A stretch of 64,000 nt of DNA from Flavobacterium sp. (GCA_014379405.1 JACMLU010000027.1:62001-126000); one strand, 5' to 3'. Counted from the first letter of the stretch, positions 1 to 10,361 are shown. Program-made: numbers and translations. The notes: generated by a model not told the origin, from the sequence alone.

Positions 1-867
1 TTTTATGGGGTAAAAATTACTTGTTTGATAGCCTAGATTAGATTCAGAATTAGAATGTTTGTATTCCTTTTCAGCTATTGGTATAAAAAAATCGGCTGAA
101 AACCACAAATCGGAAAATGATTTGTACATTTTATTTTTTTTAATAAATTCTATTTCTTCGTTTGCTATACTTTGGTAGTATCCTTCATATTTCTCTTTGA
201 TAAAATCTTTATATACTTTATCTGTTTCTTTCAGATCGCTATTAATTGCTTTTAAAGAATCTAAATCAAATTTATAATCTGTGGCAATATATTCCTTGAT
301 TTTTTTCGAATATTTTTCCTGAACCAATTTTCTGTAATCTATAATCGAATTATATCTTTCAAGTTTAACTGGATCTTTAGAAGTATAATTTAGGATACCA
401 TTTCCAACTCTGGATACTTTACCCGTAATTCCTAATTCAGAATTATCTAATTTTCCGTTTTTAAAGATTGTGGAAAATTTATCCTCTAATTTGGCTTTTA
501 CTCCAACATTAAAAATATACTTTAGAGGCTCTAATTTGCTCTTTTGGTTAAACACAAAAGTTGTTCCCAATGACAATGAATTTTCGTCTGCATCTATGGA
601 AGCGTAAAATTTTTCTAAAGTTAAGTCATTTGTTCCATAAAAGTTTTTAGATATTTCTTTGGCAAAAAAGACATTAAGCATTTTGTCATTAAAAACAACA
701 TTGGTGTCACTTCTTGATAAACTTAATATTTTTATATCATCTGAATAATTTATGGGAGTTTTGGCCAATTCACTTATGTTGCTCGGAACAGTTGTAAAAG
801 TTTGACTAAACGAAAATGAATAAGTAAAAATAAATACTGCGGTTAAAATTTTGTAATGGTTTTTCAT
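1..867 (-). CDS. Secreted protein of unknown function, 3' end truncated by window edge
   Basis: Open minus frame from ATG at 867 (MKNHYKILTAVFIFTYSFSFSQTFTTVPSN..., signal peptide) to window start; not in ORF track because it has no stop inside the window. Confidence 0.75.
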   Translation of the reverse strand, partial: MKNHYKILTAVFIFTYSFSFSQTFTTVPSNISELAKTPINYSDDIKILSLSRSDTNVVFNDKMLNVFFAKEISKNFYGTNDLTLEKFYASIDADENSLSLGTTFVFNQKSKLEPLKYIFNVGVKAKLEDKFSTIFKNGKLDNSELGITGKVSRVGNGILNYTSKDPVKLERYNSIIDYRKLVQEKYSKKIKEYIATDYKFDLDSLKAINSDLKETDKVYKDFIKEKYEGYYQSIANEEIEFIKKNKMYKSFSDLWFSADFFIPIAEKEYKHSNSESNLGYQTSNFYPIK

Positions 868-1247
868 AGTTATATTTAGTTTTGGTTAGTAATTATTTGA
901 TATGTAAATTATATGAATAGTTATCGCAATAATCCATTTTTAAACCTACCCATTAGTCGTTTTCAATTGTCAAAGGCTTATATATCATACTGTCTTTTAA
1001 TTGTCTTCTGATATTAAAAATGTTTATTTTATTTCTTTTCGCTAAGATATTGAAAATAAATTCATACAGAATGAGGAAAACCGTAAAGAGGAATTATTTT
1101 TTATTATTTATAAAATTAAGTCTATTGATTCCCTCTAAACAAAACAACAAGTTGTATCTGTGAAAAAACTTTAAAACTCAACCGACAATCACTATAGTTC
1201 TTTTATAAACTTTACGGCTGCTGCTTTTGAAAACAAGTTTAAAAAAC

Positions 1248-1279
1248 AATGCAGCCACTATACTTTTAGTGACTGCATT
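1248..1279 (-). terminator. Rho-independent terminator of the DUF6520-like gene
   Basis: Stem AATGCAGYCACTA/TAGTGRCTGCATT followed on the minus strand by GTTTTTTAAA. Confidence 0.75.
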
Positions 1280-1310
1280 GCAAAAATTGCTTAAATTCAA
1301 TTAGCAGTTT

Positions 1311-1577
1311 TTAATTGCTTGGTCTGTACAATTCCACTTCACAATCCCCAGCTTCGTTTTTTCCAAAAACCTGTTGATTGGATGCGGTTTTACACAACAC
1401 AATGCCATTATCACTACACTGGATAGATTGATTACAGGCTCCAGCCACTTGGAGCCATCCTTGAATTGGCGCAGGTCTTTTTTTGGCAACATTCTCGGTA
1501 TGGGACGCAAAAGCTCCCGTAATGGCCAATGCAAATACTGACATTGGCAAAATCATTTTTACAATACTCGTTTTCAT
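1311..1577 (-). CDS. Small secreted DUF6520-like protein
   Basis: MKTSIVKMILPMSVFALAITGAFAS signal peptide with conserved C/W pattern; typical flavobacterial small ORF. Confidence 0.7.
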   Translation of the reverse strand: MKTSIVKMILPMSVFALAITGAFASHTENVAKKRPAPIQGWLQVAGACNQSIQCSDNGIVLCKTASNQQVFGKNEAGDCEVELYRPSN

Positions 1578-1673
1578 GATAAATAAATTAAAATATAAAA
1601 AATAGGATCTACTCTTTTTTACAGGTTTTCGATCTACTTCCTGATACTGGCCAGTATGGCATTTCGAGAATTC

Positions 1674-3191
1674 TTAATGGGAATTTCTCGATTTATTTTT
1701 AAATAGATTTCCTAACGAATAAGCAACGATTTGATCGCCGATCAAGGCAAACAAATGCGAATCGCTAACAACGAAACTTCTCATTTTTTGACGATTATGG
1801 TGGTACACATAAAAACTGAACTGATACGAATTTTCAACAATATCATAAACATCCACAACGGAAGCCTGCTCCCACATTTTTTGTGATTCAAATTTCCCTT
1901 CCAAATGGGAGTGGACAAAAAGTAAATTTTTATACACCGAACTAGCCGCATTGACGGTAAATGGCGGTGCCGAAAATTGCTTTATGCCCCGTTCAGGCAA
2001 ATAAGCTATTTTTAATTTTGCCACACTATTGGTGTCAATGGTCTTTCCACGATAAATTAATTTAAGATGGGGGTCTGAAACAATAAATTGATTTCTATAA
2101 TAATACACATAAACCAGCTTTTGCAATGCTTGACTATAATGTAAACTGCCATCTGTATCGAAAACACCGTCAATTTGTTTTTGCAACAAGTCGGGTACCA
2201 GTTGCACATTGACACGAGGATCAAGCTCGATAATCCCAAGTGTGTTTTCCCTGTTGGGAATATCGCGAGTTCGTATGGCAATGGCATTGTTGTTCATTAT
2301 TGCTACCACTGAAAAATGAATACTTCGACTACTAATTAATGAAGCTTTCCAATTTCCAATAGTCCCCTTAAAAATACAGGGAACTGTGCCATCCAGCACA
2401 TAAAAATAAGGAGGAACTACTTTGACTTGAATGGAACGAAAAGGAAAATTCACGTTATCAAGCTGGATCGTGTATTGTTTTCTATTTTTTAGGGTAGAAT
2501 CCAAAACAGTAATTCTTGAAGGGTCGGTATAATTGCCTAAATAAATTTTACCCCTTCCTGTTCCGGCAAAATAATACGAATTATATACTAGATCTTCTTG
2601 ATACATTTTATTGATGCGATGAGGAATGAATCGACGAACAAAGGGATTTCGATGATGGATAATTTCTTCGGAAGTCAAGAAAAGCAGAATGACGATGGCA
2701 ACACTGCCAACAAATAAAGCCGAAATTACAATCCAAAGACGATTCATTTTTGTGGAACTTGGGTCAGTCTCGAAAGCTGTCAACATATAAATTCCGACTA
2801 TAGCCAAAACAACAAATAAAATATTGAAGACGAGATGTTGTGTCCAGCTCATATTTTCAAGAATGCCTCCACAAGAACAAGGAACAAAAGAACTGAAATT
2901 CAGAATGACTACAATATAGGCACTAAACAGAACCATTAAACTAAAAGCGGCATAAAGCCCCATCAAACGCCATTTCGGAAATACCAACAATAAAACAATG
3001 AATAACTCCAGAAAAGGAGTGCCAAAAGCGACCCAGCCTGCAAAAGCACTCAATAAAGGAGACTGCCCCAATTGCACCCGAAAGGTATCAAAATCCAAAA
3101 GTTTACTCGTGGCTGCATAAACAAACAACAGGATATAGAGCATTGTTATAAACTCAATAATTACGCTTTGTGTTCGGACAGATAGTTTCAT
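1674..3191 (-). CDS. MauE/DoxX-type membrane protein with C-terminal beta-propeller-like region
   Basis: Four N-terminal TM segments, CSCGG motif, long extracytoplasmic domain. Confidence 0.65.
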   Translation of the reverse strand: MKLSVRTQSVIIEFITMLYILLFVYAATSKLLDFDTFRVQLGQSPLLSAFAGWVAFGTPFLELFIVLLLVFPKWRLMGLYAAFSLMVLFSAYIVVILNFSSFVPCSCGGILENMSWTQHLVFNILFVVLAIVGIYMLTAFETDPSSTKMNRLWIVISALFVGSVAIVILLFLTSEEIIHHRNPFVRRFIPHRINKMYQEDLVYNSYYFAGTGRGKIYLGNYTDPSRITVLDSTLKNRKQYTIQLDNVNFPFRSIQVKVVPPYFYVLDGTVPCIFKGTIGNWKASLISSRSIHFSVVAIMNNNAIAIRTRDIPNRENTLGIIELDPRVNVQLVPDLLQKQIDGVFDTDGSLHYSQALQKLVYVYYYRNQFIVSDPHLKLIYRGKTIDTNSVAKLKIAYLPERGIKQFSAPPFTVNAASSVYKNLLFVHSHLEGKFESQKMWEQASVVDVYDIVENSYQFSFYVYHHNRQKMRSFVVSDSHLFALIGDQIVAYSLGNLFKNKSRNSH

Positions 3192-3304
3192 AAAGTAATG
3201 GTTTAATTTTGATTCCGTAAAATTCTGGATTTCAAAACAAAACTACTTTCATTATTGGGAGCGAAATATGATGAAAAGGGATAAAAGCATTTACAGCCTA
3301 AAAA

Positions 3305-4243
3305 TTAGTCTTCCATCGTAAAACTGGAATTATTGCGCTGAATGGCATTGGGGGCATACCCAAATCTTTTTTTAAAGGATTTTGAAAAATTGGGGTAATT
3401 GGAAAATCCATTCATGACCGAAATATTCTTTAAAGCAATATCGGTTTGTTGGATCATCAAGTGGGCTCTTTTCAAACGCTCGTCATTGTAAAACTGGTAA
3501 ATGCTGGTCTTGAAAAAATAGCGGAAGCCGTCTTTCAATTTATATTCATTGGTGCCAAATAAACGTGAAAGTGATTTCAAGGAAGGAAGTGGTTCCGTAA
3601 GATGAGCCAAGATGTAATCATATAATTTCTGGATGATGAGCGCATCAGCTTTTCTGGATCCAGGTTGCTTTTCTTCCTCGCTTTCTTTTTCAAGTATTGA
3701 ATGACTATAAGACTCCTGTGGCAACGGACTAACGAAACTTAAAATAATTTCAGGCCTGTTGAATAGTTTGCTTAGGGAACAATCAACTGAAACACACAAA
3801 GCATCTTTGGTTTTAAAATGCAAAGGAACAAGCGTTTGGACAGACATATTCTCTTGTAATGATTCTTTAACAAAAGCCAGTTTTTCAATGGATTCAGGGC
3901 TAACAAAAATTTCAAGAGGCTGATGAAGCAAGTCCATTTCAGAAAACCCCAAAACTGAGCTAATCCCGGAATTAAAACTTTGAATTAAAAAGGAACTGTC
4001 CAAAACAAAGGTAGCTTGATTGATGAATCGATAGGTAGTATGCGGATTGACATAGCCCGAATGAAAAATAGATTCTTTCATTTCTTCGGCAACCATATTC
4101 ACTAAAACGACAAGGGTTTCCAACTCGTCATCATAGGAACTCAAAGGGATGCGACTATTGAAGTTGCCTCTGGCCATCTCAAACAACATTTGATGTAGCG
4201 TAACGATCCGTTCTTGGTTATGTGGACTATCCATAACATTCAA
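3305..4243 (-). CDS. AraC-family regulator with PAS-like N-terminal domain
   Basis: C-terminal HTH_18 (SLSRLFGTNEYKLKDGFRYFFKTSIYQFYNDERLKRAHLMI...ISVMNGFSNYPNFSKSFKKRFGYAP). Confidence 0.8.
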   Translation of the reverse strand: MNVMDSPHNQERIVTLHQMLFEMARGNFNSRIPLSSYDDELETLVVLVNMVAEEMKESIFHSGYVNPHTTYRFINQATFVLDSSFLIQSFNSGISSVLGFSEMDLLHQPLEIFVSPESIEKLAFVKESLQENMSVQTLVPLHFKTKDALCVSVDCSLSKLFNRPEIILSFVSPLPQESYSHSILEKESEEEKQPGSRKADALIIQKLYDYILAHLTEPLPSLKSLSRLFGTNEYKLKDGFRYFFKTSIYQFYNDERLKRAHLMIQQTDIALKNISVMNGFSNYPNFSKSFKKRFGYAPNAIQRNNSSFTMED

Positions 4244-4367
4244 TTCTTAATTCTATATTTACTTTTTCTAGATTCTTTTCTAATACCCCTAGCTTCTCAC
4301 TACCAACTCCCAACTTCCCTCTTCTCACTCCCAACTCCCCTCTTCCAACTCCCAACTTCCAACTCCT

Positions 4368-4751
4368 CTAAATAAACTGCTTCAAATAATCCAAGGCATC
4401 CTGTTGGTTATTAAAAAGTTGCGTGGGTACGGTAGGCTTGCTGATTCGTAAATAAAAATTACTGATGGTTAGGGATACTTTTTGATGAACAATGAGGGCT
4501 ACCGATTTGGTCAAAACGGATCCCGACTGGGCTAGATAATCCCTTCCCGATTTGTCTGTATTGACGATGCCCCTGACATCACACAAAACGGGGTAGGCTT
4601 TTTCATTTTGAAAATGAATCCGGTCAGCTACAATCTTTTGTGCTGCTTCTAAATCAAGTGTGATGTTGGGTTTATATTCAAAAAAGAGAATACCTTGGGT
4701 AATCCAAAATCGGGCATACTCATTTTCATAAAAATCATGGGCTGCAATCAT
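4368..4751 (-). CDS. STAS-like small protein (DUF7793-type)
   Basis: 127 aa ORF with VLCDVRG...AQSGSVLTKSVALIV pattern. Confidence 0.55.
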   Translation of the reverse strand: MIAAHDFYENEYARFWITQGILFFEYKPNITLDLEAAQKIVADRIHFQNEKAYPVLCDVRGIVNTDKSGRDYLAQSGSVLTKSVALIVHQKVSLTISNFYLRISKPTVPTQLFNNQQDALDYLKQFI

Positions 4752-4994
4752 TCTTTTATGAATTATATGTTACATTTTAACAAAAATAAGAAGTTTTATA
4801 ACCATAACAATTGTCAATTAGGTATAATTTATTGCAAATTGCTTAATTAATTGTCCATTTGGGATTATGAATTGTCAGAAAGGGAATATTCCAGTATTGA
4901 ATGAAAAAACTATCAATTTTTATGATGAATTTTAGAATTCCAAATTTTAGAATAATAACCAAATCTTTACAAAACCAATTAAAAAAACAAAAAA

Positions 4995-7430
4995 ATGGCC
5001 AAAATCAAACACAACAATTTCATCGATACGGTCGATGCCGTTTTATCGGGAGCAAAAAATGAAGGAGTATTGCATTTGTATGCAGAAGACAAGGTTTTAA
5101 CAGGCAGAACCATCCAAATCAAGGGAAAAGAAATGTTTCATTTCGGGACAACGGGCTATTTGGGATTGGAACAAGACAACCGAATCAAGGAAGCCGCCAT
5201 TCAAGCCATCCGGGATTACGGCACCCAATTCCCGCTTTCAAAATCCTATATCTCACATCCGCTGTACAGCGAATTGGAAAGCAAAATCGAACAGATGTAC
5301 GGCATCCCTCCCATCATAACCAAAAACAGCACCTTGGGTCATCTAGCAGTTATCCCAACACTTATAAGGGACGAAGACGCAGTCATAATGGATCATCAAG
5401 TGCATTGGAGCGTTCAAAATGCCTGTCAATTGCTCAAATTAAGAGGCATTCCCGTGGAAATGATTCGACACGGCAATTTGGACATGTTGGAAGATAAAAT
5501 TAAAATGCTGTCATCCAAATGCAACAAAATTTGGTATATGGCGGATGGCGTGTATTCCATGTTTGGAGATTATGCACAAATTCCAGAATTATTGGACTTG
5601 ACTAAAAAACACAACCAACTCCATCTCTACTTTGACGATGTGCACGGCATGAGCTGGAAAGGCAAAAACGGTACAGGTTTTGTTTTTGATGCCATCAAGG
5701 AACTGCCTGAAAATATTGTGGTAGTGAGTACACTTAGTAAAACCTTTGGTGCCAGTGGTGCAACATTTTTTTGCAAAAACCAGAAACTAAGGGATAAAAT
5801 TAAAAACTTTGGTGGGCCGCTGACTTTTTCGGCTCAGTTGGAGCCTGCTTCAGTCGCTGCTGCAATCGCTTCCGCCGACATCCACTTGTCGCCCGAAATA
5901 ACAATTCGCCAACAAGATTTGGCGGATAAAATCGACTACTTCAATCAATTGCTTACAACGGGAAACCTGCCCATAATTTCAAAAAACGATTCACCTGTTT
6001 TCTTCTTGGGAATGGGTACACCCCTATCAGCTTACAACTTTGTGCATCGCTTGTTCAAGGAAGGCTTTTTCCTGAATTTAGGAATTTATCCAGCGGTTCC
6101 CATCAAGAATACCGGGATTAGAATTACGCTATCGGCCCACAATCACAAACAGGACATCAAGGCGTTGGCTGAGGCTATGGAATACCATTTCCCTAAAGCT
6201 TTGGAGGAAACAAACAACAGCGAATACAAAATAAGAAAGGCCTTTGGTTTAAATGCTGAAAAACCAGAAACAGTTCCAGGATCGCAAATGCAAGAACTCT
6301 TTATCGAAGAAAAAAGCACCATCAATGACATGTCAAAATCACATTGGAATCAATTTATGGGAAAACAAAACATTTTCGATTGGGAAGGAATGGTGTATTT
6401 GGAAAATACGTTCAAGCATCACCCAGACCCAACCAACCAATGGGATTTTTACTATTATACAGTCAAAGACAATACGGGTACAATAATACTAATGACCTTT
6501 TGCACTTACGGATTTTGGAAAGACGACATGCTGGCAACGGAATCCGTTTCCATTCAATTGGAAGAAATTAGAAAAACAAATCCGCTATACCTCACTTCAA
6601 GAGTATTGAGCATGGGTTCTCTGTTCACGGAAGGAAATCACTGCTACATCAATCAGGAACATCCTCTGGGGGATAAAGCCGTGAAAGTATTCTTGGATAA
6701 ATTGGAAGAAAAATACAATGCCTTAAATGCCGACATGTTGGTGCTTCGAGACTTTGAAGAAGACAACAAATTCGACAAAACAATTCAAGAACAGGGGTAT
6801 TTCAAAATAAACATGCCCGAATCCTGTGTCGTTGAAAACAAAAGCTGGACTACTTACGAGGAATATGCAAAAGAATTGTCCCCTCGTTCCCGAAAACATT
6901 TCAGTAAAGAAATATTGCCCTTTGAAAGACATTACAATGTGGTGATAAAAGACAAATTGGACAAAACAGAAATCGAAAGAGCCTATCAACTTTACAATAA
7001 CGTCAAAAATAATAATTATGCCATCAATACTTTTCGATATTCCCAAGAGGTATTCGAAAACATGAATGAAAGTCCCAATTGGGAGTTTATCTTGTTGGCA
7101 CTAAATAACACCAGTGAAACCTCATTCATGGGAGTAATGTTTTGCTACAAAAACAACAATCACGCTTACGTGCCCGAATTGGTGGGAATGGACTATAAAT
7201 GGGCCAAAGAATACCAACTCTACAGGCAACTTTTGTTTCAAACCATAAAACGAGCCAATGCATTGCAATTTCCAAAAATAGACTTTGGCGTTTCGGCATC
7301 TTTTGAAAAAAGGAAATTGGGAGCCCGAATAATTCCAAAAGTGGCCTATGTGCAGGCAAGAGACAATTTTGCGATGGAAGCCATGAATACCTTGCAAAAC
7401 GATTACAAAGCGCTGGCAAAAACTACTTAA
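4995..7430 (+). CDS. Alpha-oxoamine synthase-like PLP enzyme fused to C-terminal GNAT-type acyltransferase domain
   Basis: PLP lysine motif VVVSTLSKTFGASG, YFDDVHGMSW motif, then about 400 aa GNAT-like region (SPRSRKHFSKEILPFERHYNV...). Confidence 0.8.
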   Translation: MAKIKHNNFIDTVDAVLSGAKNEGVLHLYAEDKVLTGRTIQIKGKEMFHFGTTGYLGLEQDNRIKEAAIQAIRDYGTQFPLSKSYISHPLYSELESKIEQMYGIPPIITKNSTLGHLAVIPTLIRDEDAVIMDHQVHWSVQNACQLLKLRGIPVEMIRHGNLDMLEDKIKMLSSKCNKIWYMADGVYSMFGDYAQIPELLDLTKKHNQLHLYFDDVHGMSWKGKNGTGFVFDAIKELPENIVVVSTLSKTFGASGATFFCKNQKLRDKIKNFGGPLTFSAQLEPASVAAAIASADIHLSPEITIRQQDLADKIDYFNQLLTTGNLPIISKNDSPVFFLGMGTPLSAYNFVHRLFKEGFFLNLGIYPAVPIKNTGIRITLSAHNHKQDIKALAEAMEYHFPKALEETNNSEYKIRKAFGLNAEKPETVPGSQMQELFIEEKSTINDMSKSHWNQFMGKQNIFDWEGMVYLENTFKHHPDPTNQWDFYYYTVKDNTGTIILMTFCTYGFWKDDMLATESVSIQLEEIRKTNPLYLTSRVLSMGSLFTEGNHCYINQEHPLGDKAVKVFLDKLEEKYNALNADMLVLRDFEEDNKFDKTIQEQGYFKINMPESCVVENKSWTTYEEYAKELSPRSRKHFSKEILPFERHYNVVIKDKLDKTEIERAYQLYNNVKNNNYAINTFRYSQEVFENMNESPNWEFILLALNNTSETSFMGVMFCYKNNNHAYVPELVGMDYKWAKEYQLYRQLLFQTIKRANALQFPKIDFGVSASFEKRKLGARIIPKVAYVQARDNFAMEAMNTLQNDYKALAKTT

Positions 7431-8291
7431 GTGAATTGGACAATTAATAATTTGAACAAGATGTTTAAAAAAACGATTGAATCATTTAATGAGACCTGCA
7501 ACGAAATTTTGGAAGCCAACGAAACGATGCTGAACAAGGCAAGCAATGGAATTTTACTATGCAACAAAACTGTGGCAAACTTAAAAGAAATTGTGGACAA
7601 GAAAGATTTCAATACCGTTCCGGAAGAGATTGATTTTTTCAAAAATGTCAAGCCAATTCCGATGAGCTTGTTGATTTATTTTACCGAAGTACGTTCCTGT
7701 GAATTGAGGATGCCCAAAGCAGGTAACACCTATAAAATCCAGTTCCTCCAAAAAGAATTGCGAAAAATCAACAAGTTCTTTTACCGCAATGCCGATTTTG
7801 TGCATTATATGGAACAAGGATACAGTTACTTGGATCATCAATTCTTTACCCGAAACCATCGGAATAATTTTCCGTTTACGCCAATGACCGATTATTATCA
7901 GTTTCCGGAATTTTCAACTTCGCAAGACATGCTGTGGGCTAAAGTAAAAGCGATGTACCGTTTCATTCATTATATCCGCCAAGCATTAAAAAGATTGAAA
8001 GTGGATGATTCCGAAATTTTTGAAGAAAAAAAACACAAAGTATTGGTGTGGACAGGTCCCAAAACAGCCTTGACCGAATTGATCTATGCCTTGTTTTCGA
8101 ATGGGGCAATCAATCACGGCGCAGCGGACATCAACATGATTACGGCATCCTTTGAAGATTTCTTCAACATCAAATTGGAAAATGTGTACAAAACCTATTC
8201 CGAAATCAAATCTCGTAAAAGCAGCAAGACCAAATTTCTAGAGGAATTAACCTTGAATTTACAACAAAAAATAGCAAAAGAAGATGCCTAA
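7431..8291 (+). CDS. RteC domain protein
   Basis: 286 aa; RteC-like pattern (YFTEVRSCELRMPK..., KVLVWTGPKTALTELIYALFSNGAINHG); abuts previous gene. Confidence 0.7.
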   Translation: MNWTINNLNKMFKKTIESFNETCNEILEANETMLNKASNGILLCNKTVANLKEIVDKKDFNTVPEEIDFFKNVKPIPMSLLIYFTEVRSCELRMPKAGNTYKIQFLQKELRKINKFFYRNADFVHYMEQGYSYLDHQFFTRNHRNNFPFTPMTDYYQFPEFSTSQDMLWAKVKAMYRFIHYIRQALKRLKVDDSEIFEEKKHKVLVWTGPKTALTELIYALFSNGAINHGAADINMITASFEDFFNIKLENVYKTYSEIKSRKSSKTKFLEELTLNLQQKIAKEDA

Positions 8292-8386
8292 AAAAGAATA
8301 ATTACACTCAATATCATCCCTAGCGTGTTATACCGAGTGTGTCATCTCTACGCTTATTAAAAAAAAAACCTTTAACAACAACACTT

Positions 8387-8446
8387 CCCCTCCTTTGGAG
8401 AGCTTGTCCCGAACAATTCGGGAGGTGTCCGTAGGACGGGGTGGTT
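8387..8446. repeat. Dispersed GGAGAGCTTGTCCCGA...TCGGGAGGTGTCC...GGACGGGGTGG repeat, copy 1
   Basis: Near-identical copies at 10148-10208 and 23631-23690; shortened copy near 32317. Confidence 0.8.
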
Positions 8447-8564
8447 TTTATGTTGAGTTTTTAACACAAACCTCAATCGTAGCGTGTCATCTCGAGCGAA
8501 GTCGAGAGACGAGAGACGGGACACAAGGGATACTTTTCACAGTAAATCGTAACTACGAAAACAC

Positions 8565-8602
8565 AAGCAGTAAAGCCTTATTTGAAGCGGGATTTACTGC
8601 TT
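8565..8602 (+). terminator. Hairpin plus T-tract terminator
   Basis: AAGCAGTAAA ... TTTACTGCTT followed by TTTTTTTT. Confidence 0.7.
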
Positions 8603-8827
8603 TTTTTTTTGGCATACTAGTCCAAAAATAAAATCTTGAGAAAGGAATTACTGTAACAAAGCACCTGCCCAATTTTTTTTGCAATTATTAACCCTGTAAA
8701 ATCAAGACTTTGCTAAGTTAATTATGTTAAATTTTTTCGTACTACGAAAGCCATTGGGATAAAATTCAACAAAGGCTGCTGAATTTTGTGAAAGCAAACT
8801 AAAGTGTATTAATCTAAAACAAAAATA

Positions 8828-9118
8828 ATGGCTGCAACAATTATCACCACCGAAGATCTATTGGAATTCAAAATCGATTTACTACAGGAAATCAAAAAAA
8901 TGATTCAAACGTCCGAACCAAACACCATCAAGAAATGGATAAAATCAAAAGAAGTAACCAAACTCCTCAACATCTCTCCAGGAACACTCCAAAACCTGCG
9001 AATCAATGGAACACTAACCTACACCAAAATAGGCGGCACACTCTACTACGACAATACCGACATAGAAAAACTACTAAATACAAACAAGGTATCCGCAATA
9101 CCAACATTATTCAAATAA
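8828..9118 (+). CDS. Helix-turn-helix (excisionase/HTH_17-like) protein
   Basis: SKEVTKLLNISPGTLQNLRINGTLTYTKIGGTLYYDNTDIEKLL. Confidence 0.75.
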   Translation: MAATIITTEDLLEFKIDLLQEIKKMIQTSEPNTIKKWIKSKEVTKLLNISPGTLQNLRINGTLTYTKIGGTLYYDNTDIEKLLNTNKVSAIPTLFK

Positions 9119-9175
9119 TTTATGCCAATCAACCCAAACTTCCAACCTCCCACTTCTAACTTCTAACTTCCAATA

Positions 9176-10144
9176 ATGAATTACATAAAACACCTAACTG
9201 GTTTCTTCGACCGCATCATACCAGACAGGAGCCTCAACCCTACCCATGTCAGCTTGTACATTGCCTTGTTTCAATCCTGGAATGTCAACAGATTCATCAA
9301 CCCAATTAGCATCACGAGAGACGAAGTCATGCGGATTTGTAAAATCAGTTCCAAGGCCACTTACCACAAGTGTATGAGAGATTTAAACGACAAGGGATAT
9401 GTCAAATACGAACCCTCCTTCAATCCTTATAAAGGCAGTATGGTGTTTCTTTTTGACTTTTCGGATTACCTCAAGCCTGTTCAAAAAAGAGCCAGCTCTA
9501 CCGAAAAAATTTTATCAAAAAAGGAACAGGTACTGGACAAGCAACGAACAAGCAACGACACAAGTACTGGTACAAGCACTGAACAAGCACTGGTATCTTC
9601 TATAAACAATACAAACATTACAAACAAATCAAACATTTCAAAAATTGAAAACTTGGGCGAGCAAGCAAAAAAATTTGAAGAAATAAATAATTCCGATTTA
9701 AAAAACAAAAATTTAGAAAAAGAAAAAAGTTCCGTGAAAAAAGAAAAAGAAGAGATGCAGAATGAAAATTCTGCATTCACCAACTCCGATGAAATTCAAT
9801 TGAAAAACAGTTGGCAAAAAAGTTCCGCCAAAAAAGAAGAAAAAGAAAGTTGTCACCCTGAGCTTGTCGAAGTGTTGTATAGTCAAAAATCAAATCCGAC
9901 AATCGAAAATGTCAAATCCTATTTTCTGGAACAAAACTTTCCGGAACTCGAAGCCAACAAATTTTTCAATTATTTCTCCAGTATCGGCTGGCTGGTCGGT
10001 GGCAAAACCCCAATGGTCGATTGGAAAGCTGCTGCCAATAACTGGATGCTCAACGCACCTAATTTCATTTCAAATGAAAAACCGCCCGACAGAGCCAAAC
10101 ACCTCAACACGGGAACAGACAAAGACTATTCAGAGCCCCTCTAA
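9176..10144 (+). CDS. Mobile-element-type regulator/replication protein with N-terminal winged helix
   Basis: MNYIKHLTGFFDRIIPDRSLNPTHVSLYIALFQSWNVNRF...ITRDEVMRICKISSKATYHKCMRDLNDKGYVKY. Confidence 0.6.
   Translation: MNYIKHLTGFFDRIIPDRSLNPTHVSLYIALFQSWNVNRFINPISITRDEVMRICKISSKATYHKCMRDLNDKGYVKYEPSFNPYKGSMVFLFDFSDYLKPVQKRASSTEKILSKKEQVLDKQRTSNDTSTGTSTEQALVSSINNTNITNKSNISKIENLGEQAKKFEEINNSDLKNKNLEKEKSSVKKEKEEMQNENSAFTNSDEIQLKNSWQKSSAKKEEKESCHPELVEVLYSQKSNPTIENVKSYFLEQNFPELEANKFFNYFSSIGWLVGGKTPMVDWKAAANNWMLNAPNFISNEKPPDRAKHLNTGTDKDYSEPL
9851..9873 (+). repeat. REP-like GTCACCCTGAGCTTGTCGAAGTG sequence embedded in CDS
   Basis: Matches the GTCAnCC(T)GAGC..GTCGA(A/G)GG family also seen near 8486, 11007, 16007 and 59551; encodes peptide CHPELVEV in frame. 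Confidence 0.75.
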
Positions 10145-10147
10145 TAT

Positions 10148-10208
10148 TCCCCTCCACTGGAGAGCTTGTCCCGATTTTATTTCGGGAGGTGCCCAACGGG
10201 CGGGGTGG
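10148..10208. repeat. Dispersed GGAGAGCTTGTCCCGA repeat, copy 2
   Basis: Similarity to 8387-8446. Confidence 0.8.
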
Positions 10209-10262
10209 CAATAACACATAACCAATTAACCAATTAACCAATTAACCGATTAAGCGATAAAT

Positions 10263-10361
10263 ATGTCCCAACACAACTACCAAGTCATTATCCTCTGGCT
10301 GGAAAAAAAAGTTTTGATATTAAGAGGAGGACAGCCAGTGGCTGTCAGGTACAAAAACTAA
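10263..10361 (+). CDS. Possible 32 aa small ORF
   Basis: ATG...TAA: MSQHNYQVIILWLEKKVLILRGGQPVAVRYKN, directly after a tandem repeat, as seen for neighbouring genes. Confidence 0.3.
   Translation: MSQHNYQVIILWLEKKVLILRGGQPVAVRYKN

Noticed and set aside
6723-7419. Antisense ORFs inside the 811 aa gene (6723..7046, 7122..7397, 7126..7419)
   Set aside because: Shadow ORFs opposite a strongly supported CDS. The other 60-130 aa ORFs overlapping large genes were treated the same way.
8395-8631. 78 aa + ORF
   Set aside because: Translates dispersed repeats (GGAGAG family and the ctcgagcgaagtcgagag REP) and runs into the terminator; not a plausible gene.
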